NCBI GenBank assembly: GCA_963678925.1
Contig: OY787533.1
Location: 1,426,001 to 1,490,000 of the forward strand
Length of the DNA stretch: 64,000 bases
Source of the DNA: G963665925 sp963678925
Lineage (GTDB): Bacteria > Bacillota > Clostridia > Peptostreptococcales > Acidaminobacteraceae
Direction: 5' to 3'
The position numbers were made by a program, and so were the translations under genes. This document shows, piece after piece, positions 42,771 to 51,991 of this stretch. The number at the start of each line of letters is the position of its first letter. The stretch's first letter is position 1. The notes beneath the pieces are model-generated. The model did not search any database. It had not been told where the DNA came from and saw only the letters and a program-made list of their open reading frames with translations.

Positions 42771-43586
42771 TTATAGAACCGGCAGTCTCTTTGGCAGTTT
42801 CTTCACTGCAGTCATCATTTCTTCGACTTTCGATCCAAACGTCTCACCAAAAGTATAGTTTATCTTTGCGTAAAGCTCAACCTTACCTTCATCGCTCAGC
42901 TGTGCAAGTTCAGGATCGATTGGCAATGACGCAAGAAGATCCAGTCCTGATTCCTTTGCAACCTGTGGCACCTTGCTTTCGCCGAAGATGTTGATTTTCT
43001 TTCCGCAATCCGGACATTCAAGATATGCCATGTTTTCAACAATCCCCAAAATTGGCGTATGCAGCATGTTGGCCATGTTAATTGATTTTTTCACAATAAG
43101 ACCTACAAGATCCTGTGGTGAAGATACAACGACAATGCCATCAACAGGAACGGACTGCATAACTGTCAGCGGCACATCACCCGTTCCAGGCGGCATGTCA
43201 ATCAGTAGGACATCCAGTTCGCCCCACTCGACTTCTGAATAAAATCTTTCAATAATGCCTGACAGAACAGGGCCTCTCCATACAACCGGGTCTTCGTCGT
43301 TTTTTACAAGAACATTGATGGACATAACCTTAATGCCCTTTGCAGTCTCTACAGGAAAAATTGAATTTTCAGTCCCCATAGCACGTTTTCCAGAAAGACC
43401 AAATACCTTTGGAATACTTGGACCTGTAATATCCGCGTCAAGGATGCCGACCTTCATGCCTTGCTCCATAAGTGCTACAGCCATAAGAGATGTTACAGAC
43501 GACTTACCTACACCGCCTTTTCCACTCATAACCGCAATGGTATGTTTAACCTTTGAATTCTCATGAAGCTGATATTTTTGTATCAT
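42771..43586 (-). CDS. Mrp/NBP35-type Fe-S carrier ATPase
   Basis: The 271-residue P-loop ATPase has the deviant Walker A MSGKGGVGKSS near residue 21, DADITGPSIP, IDMPPGTGD and the C-terminal CxxC (CPDCGKK, about residue 199). These are hallmarks of ApbC/Mrp proteins that deliver Fe-S clusters. AGG-rich GGAGG lies five bases before the ATG at 43586. The nearby UPF0251 gene and several Fe-S-rich hydrogenase operons fit this role. Confidence 0.92.
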   Translation of the reverse strand: MIQKYQLHENSKVKHTIAVMSGKGGVGKSSVTSLMAVALMEQGMKVGILDADITGPSIPKVFGLSGKRAMGTENSIFPVETAKGIKVMSINVLVKNDEDPVVWRGPVLSGIIERFYSEVEWGELDVLLIDMPPGTGDVPLTVMQSVPVDGIVVVSSPQDLVGLIVKKSINMANMLHTPILGIVENMAYLECPDCGKKINIFGESKVPQVAKESGLDLLASLPIDPELAQLSDEGKVELYAKINYTFGETFGSKVEEMMTAVKKLPKRLPVL

Positions 43587-43740
43587 TACTACCTCCATCT
43601 TTACTACGCTCTTATTATATTGGCATATGCCAAATAAAATCCAATTTGATAATACGACTAAAACGGCCCCCTGTCAACCACCTCTCCATGCTATAATGAG
43701 GTGACGCTTTCCAGATTCGGCTTTGAAGGGAGAGAAGAGC

Positions 43741-44277
43741 GTGAGAATCAATATTTACACAGACGGCGCCTGCTCAGGCAACCAAAACGAGAACAATGTA
43801 GGTGGGTGGGGTACCATCCTAGAGGCTGGCGAAAACCAGAAGGAGCTCTACGGCGGCGCAGCCAACACGACCAACAACATTATGGAGCTTACAGCTGTCC
43901 TCGAAGGACTGAAGTCCCTGAAATCTTACAATCATCATGTCTGCATTTATTCAGACAGCGCATATATTGTCAACTGCTTCAATCAGAAATGGTATGTCAA
44001 GTGGAGGACGAATGGATGGAAGACTTCACAGAAGACCCCGGTGGAAAACAAGTCCATATGGGTTGAACTCATCGATCTCGTTGAAAAAATCGACACCGTG
44101 AAATTTTACAAGGTTAAGGGCCACCTTGACCTGAAAAAAACAGGCGAAGTCAAGAAATGGTACGAAAAATTCGCAAAGGCATACGGGTCAGTACCCATGT
44201 CTGAATTTGAATATCTTATCAAGATGAACCACAGGGCCGACGCGCTGGCAAATCTCGGCATGGAGCCCTACAGGTAG
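43741..44277 (+). CDS. rnhA: Ribonuclease HI family protein
   Basis: The 178-residue RNase H-fold protein cleaves the RNA strand of RNA-DNA hybrids. It starts with GTG at 43741 after GGGAG. Catalytic acidic residues appear in YTDGACSGN, NIMELTAV, YSDSAYIV and NHRADALAN, in the normal order. It carries an insertion of about 20-30 residues before the last motif, around GEVKKWYEKFAKAYGSV. It is monocistronic and well terminated. Confidence 0.92.
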   Translation: MRINIYTDGACSGNQNENNVGGWGTILEAGENQKELYGGAANTTNNIMELTAVLEGLKSLKSYNHHVCIYSDSAYIVNCFNQKWYVKWRTNGWKTSQKTPVENKSIWVELIDLVEKIDTVKFYKVKGHLDLKKTGEVKKWYEKFAKAYGSVPMSEFEYLIKMNHRADALANLGMEPYR

Positions 44278-44317
44278 AATGATGGACCTAAACCCTCATC
44301 GATTGAACTTCCTACAA

Positions 44318-44377
44318 CAAAAGGACCGCGAACACCTGCTCTTCTTTAAGACGAGCGGCCGTTCGACGGTCCTTTTT
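44318..44377 (+). terminator. Terminator of rnhA
   Basis: AAAAGGACCG-CGAAC pairs with GTTCG-ACGGTCCTTTTT, enclosing a smaller GCTC...GAGC hairpin. Confidence 0.82.
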
Positions 44378-44426
44378 CACGCACAGCGCTAGACAAACAA
44401 GTCCTGCTGCCCTCTTATATGTTGCC

Positions 44427-45851
44427 TTACTCCAAGTCTACACCTTTAAGATCAAAAACTCTAAGGGCCTGATCAGGCGTACCCTCAAGCGCAAGCTTGC
44501 TGTAATGCTCCACGCTTTTCACATCCTTAGGGCCATGGTGCATTGTAACTGGCCCCTTGATACAGCCGCCCTTGCAGGCCATCCCTTCAACAAAATCTGC
44601 TTGAAGTCGACCTACATTGGCCATCTTCAAGGCCTTGTCACATTCCGCTATGCCATCACAGATGAGTGTGCGCACGTCCTTGGCCTTTTCCTCACCCAAA
44701 TAATCAGCAACGGCCATGCTCAGGCCACCTGTTGCAGCAAAACGCCTGCCGAAGTAGGACGCATTGTTCAGCGGATGAGACTTGAGCGTGCTGAGATCAA
44801 TATTTTTGGCGTCTATTAACGCTGCCAGTTCCTCAAACGTCAAGACAAAATCAACATCATCCGTACGCTCTTTCTCACTTTTCTTGGCAATACACGGACC
44901 AATGAATACCACTTCCGCCTTTTCATCAATATTCTTGATCAGGCGCGCAGTCGCTATCATCGGCGATACAGTCCCCGAAATCCTGTCTTTAAGCTTCGGA
45001 TACTTGATTTCAATGTAGTTCACAAAACCCGGACAACACGAGCTGGTCATGACCTGTCCTTGGTCCATGGATTCCAGCAGTTCCGCCGATTCATGCCTTA
45101 CCACCATATCCGCTCCAAGAGCCACTTCGACCACGTCTTTGAAGCCGAGCAGCTTAATGCCATGAATAACCTGACCCAGGTCCACATAGTCAAACTGAGA
45201 GGCAAATGCCGGGGCCAGCATGGCGTACATGTTCTTGTGTCCGCTTCGCAGGCGCTCTATGACAGGAAGCACTTCGGAGCGCTCCTGAATTGCGCCGAAA
45301 GGACACTTGTACACGCATGCACCGCATGAAATACACTTATCGTAGTCAATGACCGCCTTCTTGCGCGAGTCAATTTCTATGGCACCTGTCGGACAGTCCC
45401 TGCGACAGGGACGCATCACGTCTGCAATGGCATTATAGGGGCAGTTCTCCTTGCATTTCCCACATTCCACGCACTTGGAATAGTCGATGACCGCCTTGTT
45501 GTCCACAATGGTAATGGCAGAAACCGGACAGACAGATTCACATCTGTGTGCCAGACAGCCCCTGCAGGTCTCTGTGACCTTGTACCTTTCAACTGGACAC
45601 TGGTCACATGCTGAGTCCAGCACCTGAACAATCCCCTTTTGATTGCCGCCGCCCATGACCATGGTTACTCTTTCAGCGGTAATCGCACGCTCATGGTGTA
45701 TGCAGCACCGGAACCTTGGATCTGGGCCCGGATTAACTGCCTTTGGAATTCCAGCTATGTTTTCATAAAGTGTTCCTTCAAACGCATAGCGCGCCACAGT
45801 ACAAACCACTTCACTCTTGACCAGCTGTACCTGATTTTCAAATTTACGCAT
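44427..45851 (-). CDS. [FeFe]-hydrogenase, group B type
   Basis: The 474-residue protein has a Cys-rich N-terminal region, several [4Fe-4S] ferredoxin motifs (for example CVECGKCKENCP and CISCGACVYKCP) and an H-cluster domain with TSSCCPGF, IGPCIAKKSE and MACKGGCIKGP. These motif variants point to group B, whose physiological electron partner is unclear. The ATG at 45851 overlaps the end of the SpoIIE-type gene, which implies coupling. It is the last gene of a four-gene unit with a sensory hydrogenase, suggesting that it is the enzyme under control or a redox partner. Confidence 0.88.
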   Translation of the reverse strand: MRKFENQVQLVKSEVVCTVARYAFEGTLYENIAGIPKAVNPGPDPRFRCCIHHERAITAERVTMVMGGGNQKGIVQVLDSACDQCPVERYKVTETCRGCLAHRCESVCPVSAITIVDNKAVIDYSKCVECGKCKENCPYNAIADVMRPCRRDCPTGAIEIDSRKKAVIDYDKCISCGACVYKCPFGAIQERSEVLPVIERLRSGHKNMYAMLAPAFASQFDYVDLGQVIHGIKLLGFKDVVEVALGADMVVRHESAELLESMDQGQVMTSSCCPGFVNYIEIKYPKLKDRISGTVSPMIATARLIKNIDEKAEVVFIGPCIAKKSEKERTDDVDFVLTFEELAALIDAKNIDLSTLKSHPLNNASYFGRRFAATGGLSMAVADYLGEEKAKDVRTLICDGIAECDKALKMANVGRLQADFVEGMACKGGCIKGPVTMHHGPKDVKSVEHYSKLALEGTPDQALRVFDLKGVDLE

Positions 45852-47037
45852 TTCTATCACCAACCTGATTATCAATCATATACTTCAAGGTTACATTTTT
45901 TCCAAGCAGACCAAGTTGCTCTACAAGGTCCTTTACAACATTGATTTTTATGCCCAGTTCATTGGGAAAATCGGGGTTCTGGTGTGCGGGATTGATGGCT
46001 CTTCCAACCCAGAAGTCCACATGCGTAGATTCTTCATATAGAATTTTCAACAGCTTGCTGACGCCATCCTCCTTCTTGAAAATCGGTTCGGCGCTCGTGC
46101 GCTCGATTTCCTGAAGCTGTTCAAGCGCCATCCGCAGCGTAAGAACACCCTCAGTAACAAGATCCAGTCCCTTGATTGTCGCAATTGGCGGCACTTTAGG
46201 GTCTATATAGTCGATATTGGTTTCAATCGACTCTCCCAGCTCTCTCGAGAAAATATTTGCAGCCGTTCCGCCGCAAACAACCTTCTTGCCACTGCTTTTC
46301 ATAAATGCATCTACAAATTTTCCATCTGTTCTATTGTCCTCGGGAGGACCTGTGAAGACCTGTACGCGTTCCGGCGGTCTTACCTTTACCGTGACCGCAG
46401 TCGTGTCATCTCCCGCTTGTCCGCCGTAAAGCTTGTTGCAGGTATCGATCAGTCTTCTGTTGAGCTTTTCTGCCGATGGCAGCCTCTGCGCCGTCATAAA
46501 CTCCGCCACATGCTCCCATTCCCAGCCGTGGTTGAGTATGTTTCCAACGCCTGCATGAATGACACCATCACTGCAGAGTGTTATTTCATCTCCAACAGAC
46601 AGGGTCATTTCAGCAATTTTCACTTTCTTGCCCCCAATCATCAGCTCTTTCTTTTCCAGCTGATGGGGCTTGTGATTCCTGTTTACAAAAACAGGCGGAT
46701 TATCAAACTCTATGATTCTGCAGTGCATTGCATCATCAATTTCTAAAATACTAAATGTGGAATATCCGATTTTACGCACCTGACAAACTGGCAGTGTGCT
46801 GATAATCGTCTCTATGGTTTCATGAATTCCAGCGCCGTTTTCAAGCATTGTAATCATGATCTTAGTCGTCAGTGTGGCCAGAATATTGGCTTTTACACCG
46901 CTTCCAAGTCCATCGGCAAGCACCACAATAATGCGCTCGTCGGACCTGAACATCTCAACCTTGTCACCACAGAGCTCTTCGCCGTGTTTGTTAAGAGAGT
47001 GATAGGCTATATCCACATAATGTGACTCGGGAAACAT
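45844..47037 (-). CDS. SpoIIE/PP2C-type protein phosphatase of the hydrogen-sensing operon
   Basis: The 397-residue protein has an N-terminal SpoIIE-type PP2C domain (about residues 8-225) with VLADGLGSG (41-47 region), ITLCSDGV and GDDTTAVTV, the metal-binding aspartates of the family. The C-terminal 170 residues contain a Cys (VVCGGTAANIFSREL) and are not recognisable as a standard domain. It begins right after the stop of the sensory hydrogenase (TAAATG). It is probably the output of that sensor, dephosphorylating an unknown Ser/Thr-phosphorylated partner. Confidence 0.85.
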   Translation of the reverse strand: MFPESHYVDIAYHSLNKHGEELCGDKVEMFRSDERIIVVLADGLGSGVKANILATLTTKIMITMLENGAGIHETIETIISTLPVCQVRKIGYSTFSILEIDDAMHCRIIEFDNPPVFVNRNHKPHQLEKKELMIGGKKVKIAEMTLSVGDEITLCSDGVIHAGVGNILNHGWEWEHVAEFMTAQRLPSAEKLNRRLIDTCNKLYGGQAGDDTTAVTVKVRPPERVQVFTGPPEDNRTDGKFVDAFMKSSGKKVVCGGTAANIFSRELGESIETNIDYIDPKVPPIATIKGLDLVTEGVLTLRMALEQLQEIERTSAEPIFKKEDGVSKLLKILYEESTHVDFWVGRAINPAHQNPDFPNELGIKINVVKDLVEQLGLLGKNVTLKYMIDNQVGDRNA

Positions 47038-48753
47038 TTACATCCCCCCATTGTCATTCAGCACAATACGCTTCAAGTGATTCAGTCCAATTTTGGTTTC
47101 AGCAGTTGTCTCGCCGAGCAGGCTTGCAATTTCCTGAGCAACCCGCATCTGCTTCTCGATGACATTCTGACACGCCGCAACCGTTTCCTCTTTAACGCGT
47201 TCAAGCTCGCCACGGCTCTTCTCAGCCGCCGTAATATCAGTCAAAATACAGACATACAGCGCCCCCTCATCCAGCTTGACGATATTGCAGTAAAAGTATT
47301 TGTCGACGCTTTCCATAAAGACCTTTCGGCTTATCCGGTCCAGCTTCTGAAAAGCCATCTCCTTGAAAATATCATCGTCCATGATTGCATAGATCGGCCA
47401 TTTGGCCAGATTGATCTTTTCAGCATTGAATATACGGTCAAAGGACGGATTAACTTCCTTGACACGAAACTCGCTGTCCAGTATGCAGACTGCATTCGGT
47501 GTGTTTTCAAAAAGTATGAACCGCAGACTCTCGGCCTTCTGGCGCAGCGTACTCATACACATTTCCGCATCGGAATACCCGTGAAAAACTGCTATGGCCT
47601 TATCTCTGCAGGTCGCATAGCCGCATGCGCCGCAATTGAGCTGGTCGCTTATTGCATACTTGCCCATGCGCAGCAGAATGTCCTTCATGGTACTTTCGCT
47701 GATGGTCTTCTGCTCAATTGGCTTTGACCTGAATTGCCTGCTGACGTCAACATCACTCTCAACGTACTCGCTTTCACTGACCAGACCAGCACGTTTAGAC
47801 ACGTACTCCCCAAGCAGACTCTGGCGCTTGTAAAAGCTCGGGGCCGATTTAGGCATATCCGGCCCATTCAGACAATTGCCGCTGCAGATATTGATTTCTG
47901 CACAGTATCCTGAAACCTCATTCTTAGATACGGCCTCGAGGAAAGACTGACAGGATTCTATCCCATCCACATGGATATATTTGTACTTGGGATCAATACG
48001 CGTCTTCATGTCATATTTCCAAAGACTGCCGCCGAGCGGATAGGCACGCCCCCGCATACTGACCTCATGGTCAAAGGCACTGCTTTCCAGTGCGCACAGA
48101 TCGATGGACGCTTCGTTAAACCAGTCTTCAAGCTCTGTAAATGTGATTACAGCGTCAATGGCGCCCTTGACATCTACCGACTCCGCTTTCTTGGCAAGGC
48201 ACGGCCCGATAAATACCGTAAAAGCATCTTCCCCATAGCGCTTTTTGATATCCAGTCCATGTGCCAGCATGGGCGACATGACAGGTATGACACTGTCAAC
48301 CGCCCCCGGGTAATAATGTTCAATCAGATAATTTGCCGAAGGACAGCAGCTCGTAATGATATTCGGGCGATTTGAACCCGTAATTTCCTGCTCATAGTGC
48401 CGAGAGACAATCTCCGCACCGTGTGCCGTTTCTTCAATATATTTGAAACCAAGTGTCCTAAGTGCAGTCACAATCTGACCCGCTTCCTTCAGGTTGAATG
48501 AACCCGCAAAAGAAGGGGCGAGTGATACGACCACCGTGTGACCACTATGAATAGCTTTCTTCACCTGGTTAATGTCGAGTTGGATTTTCAATGCTCCCGA
48601 TTGGCAGTGTGCCTGACACAATCCGCATTTGATACAACGATCATCGATGATATGTCTCCTGCTTCCTGAGAATGCAATAGCTTTTGTAGGACAGACCCTG
48701 AGACATTTAAAGCACAAGTCGCATTTGTCCGCATCAAAATCGATGAATTTCAT
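47038..48753 (-). CDS. Sensory [FeFe]-hydrogenase with PAS domain (group C)
   Basis: The 571-residue protein has an N-terminal 2[4Fe-4S] ferredoxin domain (1-55), an H-cluster domain (about 70-300) with TSCCPSA (134-140), GPCLAKK (183-189) and ICSGNCLNGP (289-298). These are followed by a Cys4-type Fe-S domain (CGACGYATC, 374-382), a PAS domain (about 412-520) and a coiled coil. This is the HydS layout, proposed to sense H2 and signal through the PAS region. The third motif has GN where most hydrogenases have GG, consistent with a sensor and low turnover. The following phosphatase is the probable output. Confidence 0.9.
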   Translation of the reverse strand: MKFIDFDADKCDLCFKCLRVCPTKAIAFSGSRRHIIDDRCIKCGLCQAHCQSGALKIQLDINQVKKAIHSGHTVVVSLAPSFAGSFNLKEAGQIVTALRTLGFKYIEETAHGAEIVSRHYEQEITGSNRPNIITSCCPSANYLIEHYYPGAVDSVIPVMSPMLAHGLDIKKRYGEDAFTVFIGPCLAKKAESVDVKGAIDAVITFTELEDWFNEASIDLCALESSAFDHEVSMRGRAYPLGGSLWKYDMKTRIDPKYKYIHVDGIESCQSFLEAVSKNEVSGYCAEINICSGNCLNGPDMPKSAPSFYKRQSLLGEYVSKRAGLVSESEYVESDVDVSRQFRSKPIEQKTISESTMKDILLRMGKYAISDQLNCGACGYATCRDKAIAVFHGYSDAEMCMSTLRQKAESLRFILFENTPNAVCILDSEFRVKEVNPSFDRIFNAEKINLAKWPIYAIMDDDIFKEMAFQKLDRISRKVFMESVDKYFYCNIVKLDEGALYVCILTDITAAEKSRGELERVKEETVAACQNVIEKQMRVAQEIASLLGETTAETKIGLNHLKRIVLNDNGGM

Positions 48754-48756
48754 AAG

Positions 48757-48996
48757 CTACTCCAATCCCAATTGTTCCAGCAGGAATTTCTCTGCATCCT
48801 CCGGAACCACTGATGCGACGTCCTGCTCATCCACTTTTACAGAAACCGCATCAGAGCAGTTTCCCAAGCAGAAAGAGGACTTCAGTTCTACTAGATCATG
48901 CAGGTTTCTGTCATCGATTACGTGCTTCATCGTGCTGATGACCTCGTAAGATCCTTTAAGATGACAGGCGCTGCCAATACAAACCTGTATAACCAT
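48757..48996 (-). CDS. [2Fe-2S] thioredoxin-like ferredoxin, first gene of sensory operon
   Basis: The 79-residue protein is a NuoE-type [2Fe-2S] ferredoxin with cysteines in VCIGSACHLKG and SFCLGNCSDAV. The ATG at 48996 gives the canonical start and is preceded by AAAGG; two earlier in-frame ATGs are less suited. It ends four bases before the sensory hydrogenase start and probably transfers electrons to or from it. Confidence 0.85.
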   Translation of the reverse strand: MVIQVCIGSACHLKGSYEVISTMKHVIDDRNLHDLVELKSSFCLGNCSDAVSVKVDEQDVASVVPEDAEKFLLEQLGLE

Positions 48997-49159
48997 AATA
49001 ACCATCCTTTCTTCATGACCCATTCAAATCACGTTAAAAGTATCACAATTAAGCGTGAATTGAAAGCCCTTTTCTGAAGAATTAATGATTAAATTATGCA
49101 CATATTTGCGTATTTTTGCCTGAAACCATGTTTTTTTATGTATAAATATGAAAACAATA

Positions 49160-49177
49160 AAGTTAAATTTTTAACAT
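49160..49177. promoter_or_regulatory. Rex-like site upstream of 4-hydroxybutyrate dehydrogenase
   Basis: AAGTTAAATTTTTAACAT keeps the full GTTAA-N4-TTAAC core of the Rex operator and differs only in the outer bases. It lies between the sensory operon and the dehydrogenase gene, both linked to redox balance. Confidence 0.55.
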
Positions 49178-49260
49178 TTTCACAGTTTTCTACTGTATCT
49201 GCATTGTCCCACCACTTGGAATGTGAGATAATTGACCCAATATCGATAAGGAGTGATAGG

Positions 49261-50376
49261 ATGAAGCTTTTTAGTATGAACACAGAACTGCATAACTTCA
49301 GTACGCTTGAAGCCTTTGGCGCTGCTTTTTCACTGACTGAAGATGATTTGATACTCACCAGCAAGGGCATGTTTTCACGAAGACTTGAAAATCTGAACCT
49401 GCCCTGCCGTTTTATATTCCACGACACATACGGAAAGGGCGAGCCTGGACGCGAGAAGGTCACAGCACTCCTTCGTGATGCAAATGCGGCACCCTTTGAC
49501 AGACTTATTGCCATTGGCGGCGGCAGCGTGCTTGATATCTCAAAGGTGCTGATCCTTGATGCGGTGACAGATGCCCTCGACGCCTTCGAGCGAAGCGTTC
49601 CACTTAAAAAGGTCCACGAGCTGATTTGCCTGCCTACAACCTGTGGCACAGGCAGTGAGGTAACCAACATCTCCATCATAGAAGTCCCTGAAAAGTCTAC
49701 GAAGATGGGGCTTGCAGACCCCTCGCTCACACCGGACCACGCGATTCTGATTCCGGAACTGCTTGAAGACCTGCCTTACTCAAACTATCTGTTCAGCTCG
49801 GTTGACGCCCTCATCCACGCTGTTGAGTCCTATGTTTCCCCAAAGGCAAACGCATTTACAAAGACCCTCTCTCTAGAAGCGGCTACTGTCATTCTGGAAG
49901 TTTACGCGCACCTGCTTGAACATGGCGCAGCAGAACGCCACAAGCACCACAAGGACATGCTTCTTGCCAGCACCATGGCTGGTGTCGCTTTTGGAAATGC
50001 AGGCGTGGGCGCAGTGCATGCACTGTCTTATCCGCTTGGTGGAACCTGCCATGTTCCACACGGGGAGGCCAACTATCATTTCTTCATGGCCGTATTTAAC
50101 AGATATCACGCCAAAAATCCAGAGGGAACTTTGGGTGAACTGAGTCTAGCCCTTTCAGACATCCTTGAAGTGGAGCCACAGGCCGTATGGACCACGCTTT
50201 CGGCAATGCTGGACCACTTGATTACCAGACAGCCGCTCCGCAACTTCGGCATGAGCGAAGGTGCCATTGAAGCTTGGGCAGACAGCGTTATTGCCGGTCA
50301 GCAGCGTCTGCTTCAGAACAATTATGTTGAACTGACACGTGATGAAATCAGAGATATCTACGCAGAGCTCTATTAG
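49261..50376 (+). CDS. 4hbD: NAD-dependent 4-hydroxybutyrate dehydrogenase
   Basis: The 371-residue iron-type alcohol dehydrogenase closely resembles 4-hydroxybutyrate dehydrogenase of Clostridium kluyveri as I recall it, including IAIGGGSVLDISK, LPTTCGTGSEVTNIS, GNAGVGAVHALSYPLGG and HVPHGEANY. Metal ligands D and H residues are present in SSVDALIHA and HALSYP/HVPHGE. It reduces succinate semialdehyde to 4-hydroxybutyrate. AAGGAG precedes the ATG at 49261; the open frame to 49096 is not used. It is divergent from the hydrogen-sensing operon and monocistronic. Confidence 0.9.
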   Translation: MKLFSMNTELHNFSTLEAFGAAFSLTEDDLILTSKGMFSRRLENLNLPCRFIFHDTYGKGEPGREKVTALLRDANAAPFDRLIAIGGGSVLDISKVLILDAVTDALDAFERSVPLKKVHELICLPTTCGTGSEVTNISIIEVPEKSTKMGLADPSLTPDHAILIPELLEDLPYSNYLFSSVDALIHAVESYVSPKANAFTKTLSLEAATVILEVYAHLLEHGAAERHKHHKDMLLASTMAGVAFGNAGVGAVHALSYPLGGTCHVPHGEANYHFFMAVFNRYHAKNPEGTLGELSLALSDILEVEPQAVWTTLSAMLDHLITRQPLRNFGMSEGAIEAWADSVIAGQQRLLQNNYVELTRDEIRDIYAELY

Positions 50377-50412
50377 CTGCCATCACCCCTTGCATAAGAT
50401 TTTCCAGACACT

Positions 50413-50462
50413 AAAAAGCCCCAAGTTTATGAGCACGCATAGGTGCTCAAACCAGGGGCTTG
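50413..50462. terminator. Bidirectional terminator
   Basis: AAGCCCC pairs with GGGGCTT, with an inner GAGCAC/GTGCTC hairpin. T runs lie on both sides. It separates 4hbD from the convergent lipoprotein gene. Confidence 0.85.
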
Positions 50463-50473
50463 CTTATTATCAT

Positions 50474-51832
50474 CTACTGCATCAGGTCTTCAATCTCAGA
50501 GAAGGAAATCTCGAACATTGGAATCCCAGCCGCATAGGGTGCGATTTCGTACAGATCAAAGAACAGAACCAGCGATGAATCTGTCAGATAGAAATGCTGA
50601 TGGTCGGAGATACTTTCAAAACCCGCATAGGGGTTGTAGGACTCCCCATATATGCGCTCATGCGCTTCAGCTGCAGCGACAATCTGCTGGTGGATTTTCG
50701 CATTCAAAACAGAAACGTAGTCCACGTCCGCTTTAAAGAGATCTTCAAGTTCAAGACGTATTCCAGTCGCCGTATCAATGTTGTATGCCAAATCGTAATG
50801 ATTGCCATGGGCACCGCCTGTATATTCGTAGTAGGTCATATAAAGGCTGACATAGGACGCATCATTTCGCATGACATCAAACTGGACATTGTGTACATCC
50901 GGCGGATAGGTGAACCCCGCATCCTTGTTGCTTTCGTAAACATGCTTGGAGTCGTCCTCCATAATCTGCTCACCTACCACAACCTGCTCTTCAATGAAGG
51001 CAGAAAGCTCCTTTGCCGTTTCTTGGCAGAGTTCACTTTCAAACACTGGGATTTCACCAGACAGGGTAAAATATGGCGTCGAAACGCGGTGTTGCTTTGA
51101 ACCGATCTGGTAGACAGGCTCATCTTGGTGAATCAAGCTCTCACGACTCAGTTCCAACGCTTCAAGCGGAATGCGAACGCGCTGGGATGTGTCTGTTCCC
51201 GCAAACCACGCAGGCAGGGCAAACACCAGCTCTGACGCTGTCACATAGTATGTGCCCAGGACATTCCTTCTATTTCTTGCATCTGTTTCCGAGATGCCTG
51301 ATTCCAGAAGATACTCCCCCACCGTCGTCCAGTCCAAATGGTTGTTTTCCAGTGAAGAGTAGGTCAGTTCCTGCCCTGAATTTTTTAGCACAGCGGATAG
51401 ATCCCGCATGTAGCCAAGCTCTGGCTTAGCCACAACCGCGACAAGGTCCTGGTCCTCATATTCAACTTCATAGCCGCCCTTAACAATGCGTTTTTCCATC
51501 TCTGGATTGCGTGCAGCGTTCAAATCTGCATTTGTCAGCTCCAGATTGATTGCGTCCCGAAAGGGCTTTTGCAGAACACGCGTCGCATTCATATCGATGC
51601 GGTCTCCGCGTTTTGCGACAGGGAGCTCCAAATCGATTTTCAAATATGTACTGTCATAGGTGTACAGCTTCGGTTCGACTGTAAATAATGCCTGTTCACT
51701 ATTCTGCAAGGCATCCTCTTCAATCGCCACCTCCGCTTCAGCCTCCAGCGGTTCTACGGGCCCTGCACAGCCACTTAAGGAAATCGAAAGTGCCAAAATA
51801 CCCACGATGCCTCTATTTCTCATATGTTTCAT
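50474..51832 (-). CDS. DUF3298/DUF4163-type lipoprotein
   Basis: The 452-residue protein has a lipoprotein signal with lipobox SLSG-C22, then two beta-rich regions. The C-terminal half (about 240-450) has the DUF4163/DUF3298 pattern seen in RsiV-like anti-sigma factor ectodomains, including YEYTGGAHGNHYDLAYNIDTATG. No sigma factor gene is adjacent and it has no cytoplasmic part, so an anti-sigma role is unlikely. GGAGG precedes the ATG at 51832. The role is unknown. Confidence 0.78.
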   Translation of the reverse strand: MKHMRNRGIVGILALSISLSGCAGPVEPLEAEAEVAIEEDALQNSEQALFTVEPKLYTYDSTYLKIDLELPVAKRGDRIDMNATRVLQKPFRDAINLELTNADLNAARNPEMEKRIVKGGYEVEYEDQDLVAVVAKPELGYMRDLSAVLKNSGQELTYSSLENNHLDWTTVGEYLLESGISETDARNRRNVLGTYYVTASELVFALPAWFAGTDTSQRVRIPLEALELSRESLIHQDEPVYQIGSKQHRVSTPYFTLSGEIPVFESELCQETAKELSAFIEEQVVVGEQIMEDDSKHVYESNKDAGFTYPPDVHNVQFDVMRNDASYVSLYMTYYEYTGGAHGNHYDLAYNIDTATGIRLELEDLFKADVDYVSVLNAKIHQQIVAAAEAHERIYGESYNPYAGFESISDHQHFYLTDSSLVLFFDLYEIAPYAAGIPMFEISFSEIEDLMQ

Positions 51833-51991
51833 TCTCTGCCTCCAATCAAATGCCTATTGAATCGTACCAGACTCACAGAAAAAAGTCTTATCATTTTGGT
51901 AAAAATTCATGAGAGTGATTCCAATTAGCAGGATAGACACGGTCGGACTTGGGTAAATACAAACGGATAGAACAAACATAAGGAGGACACC

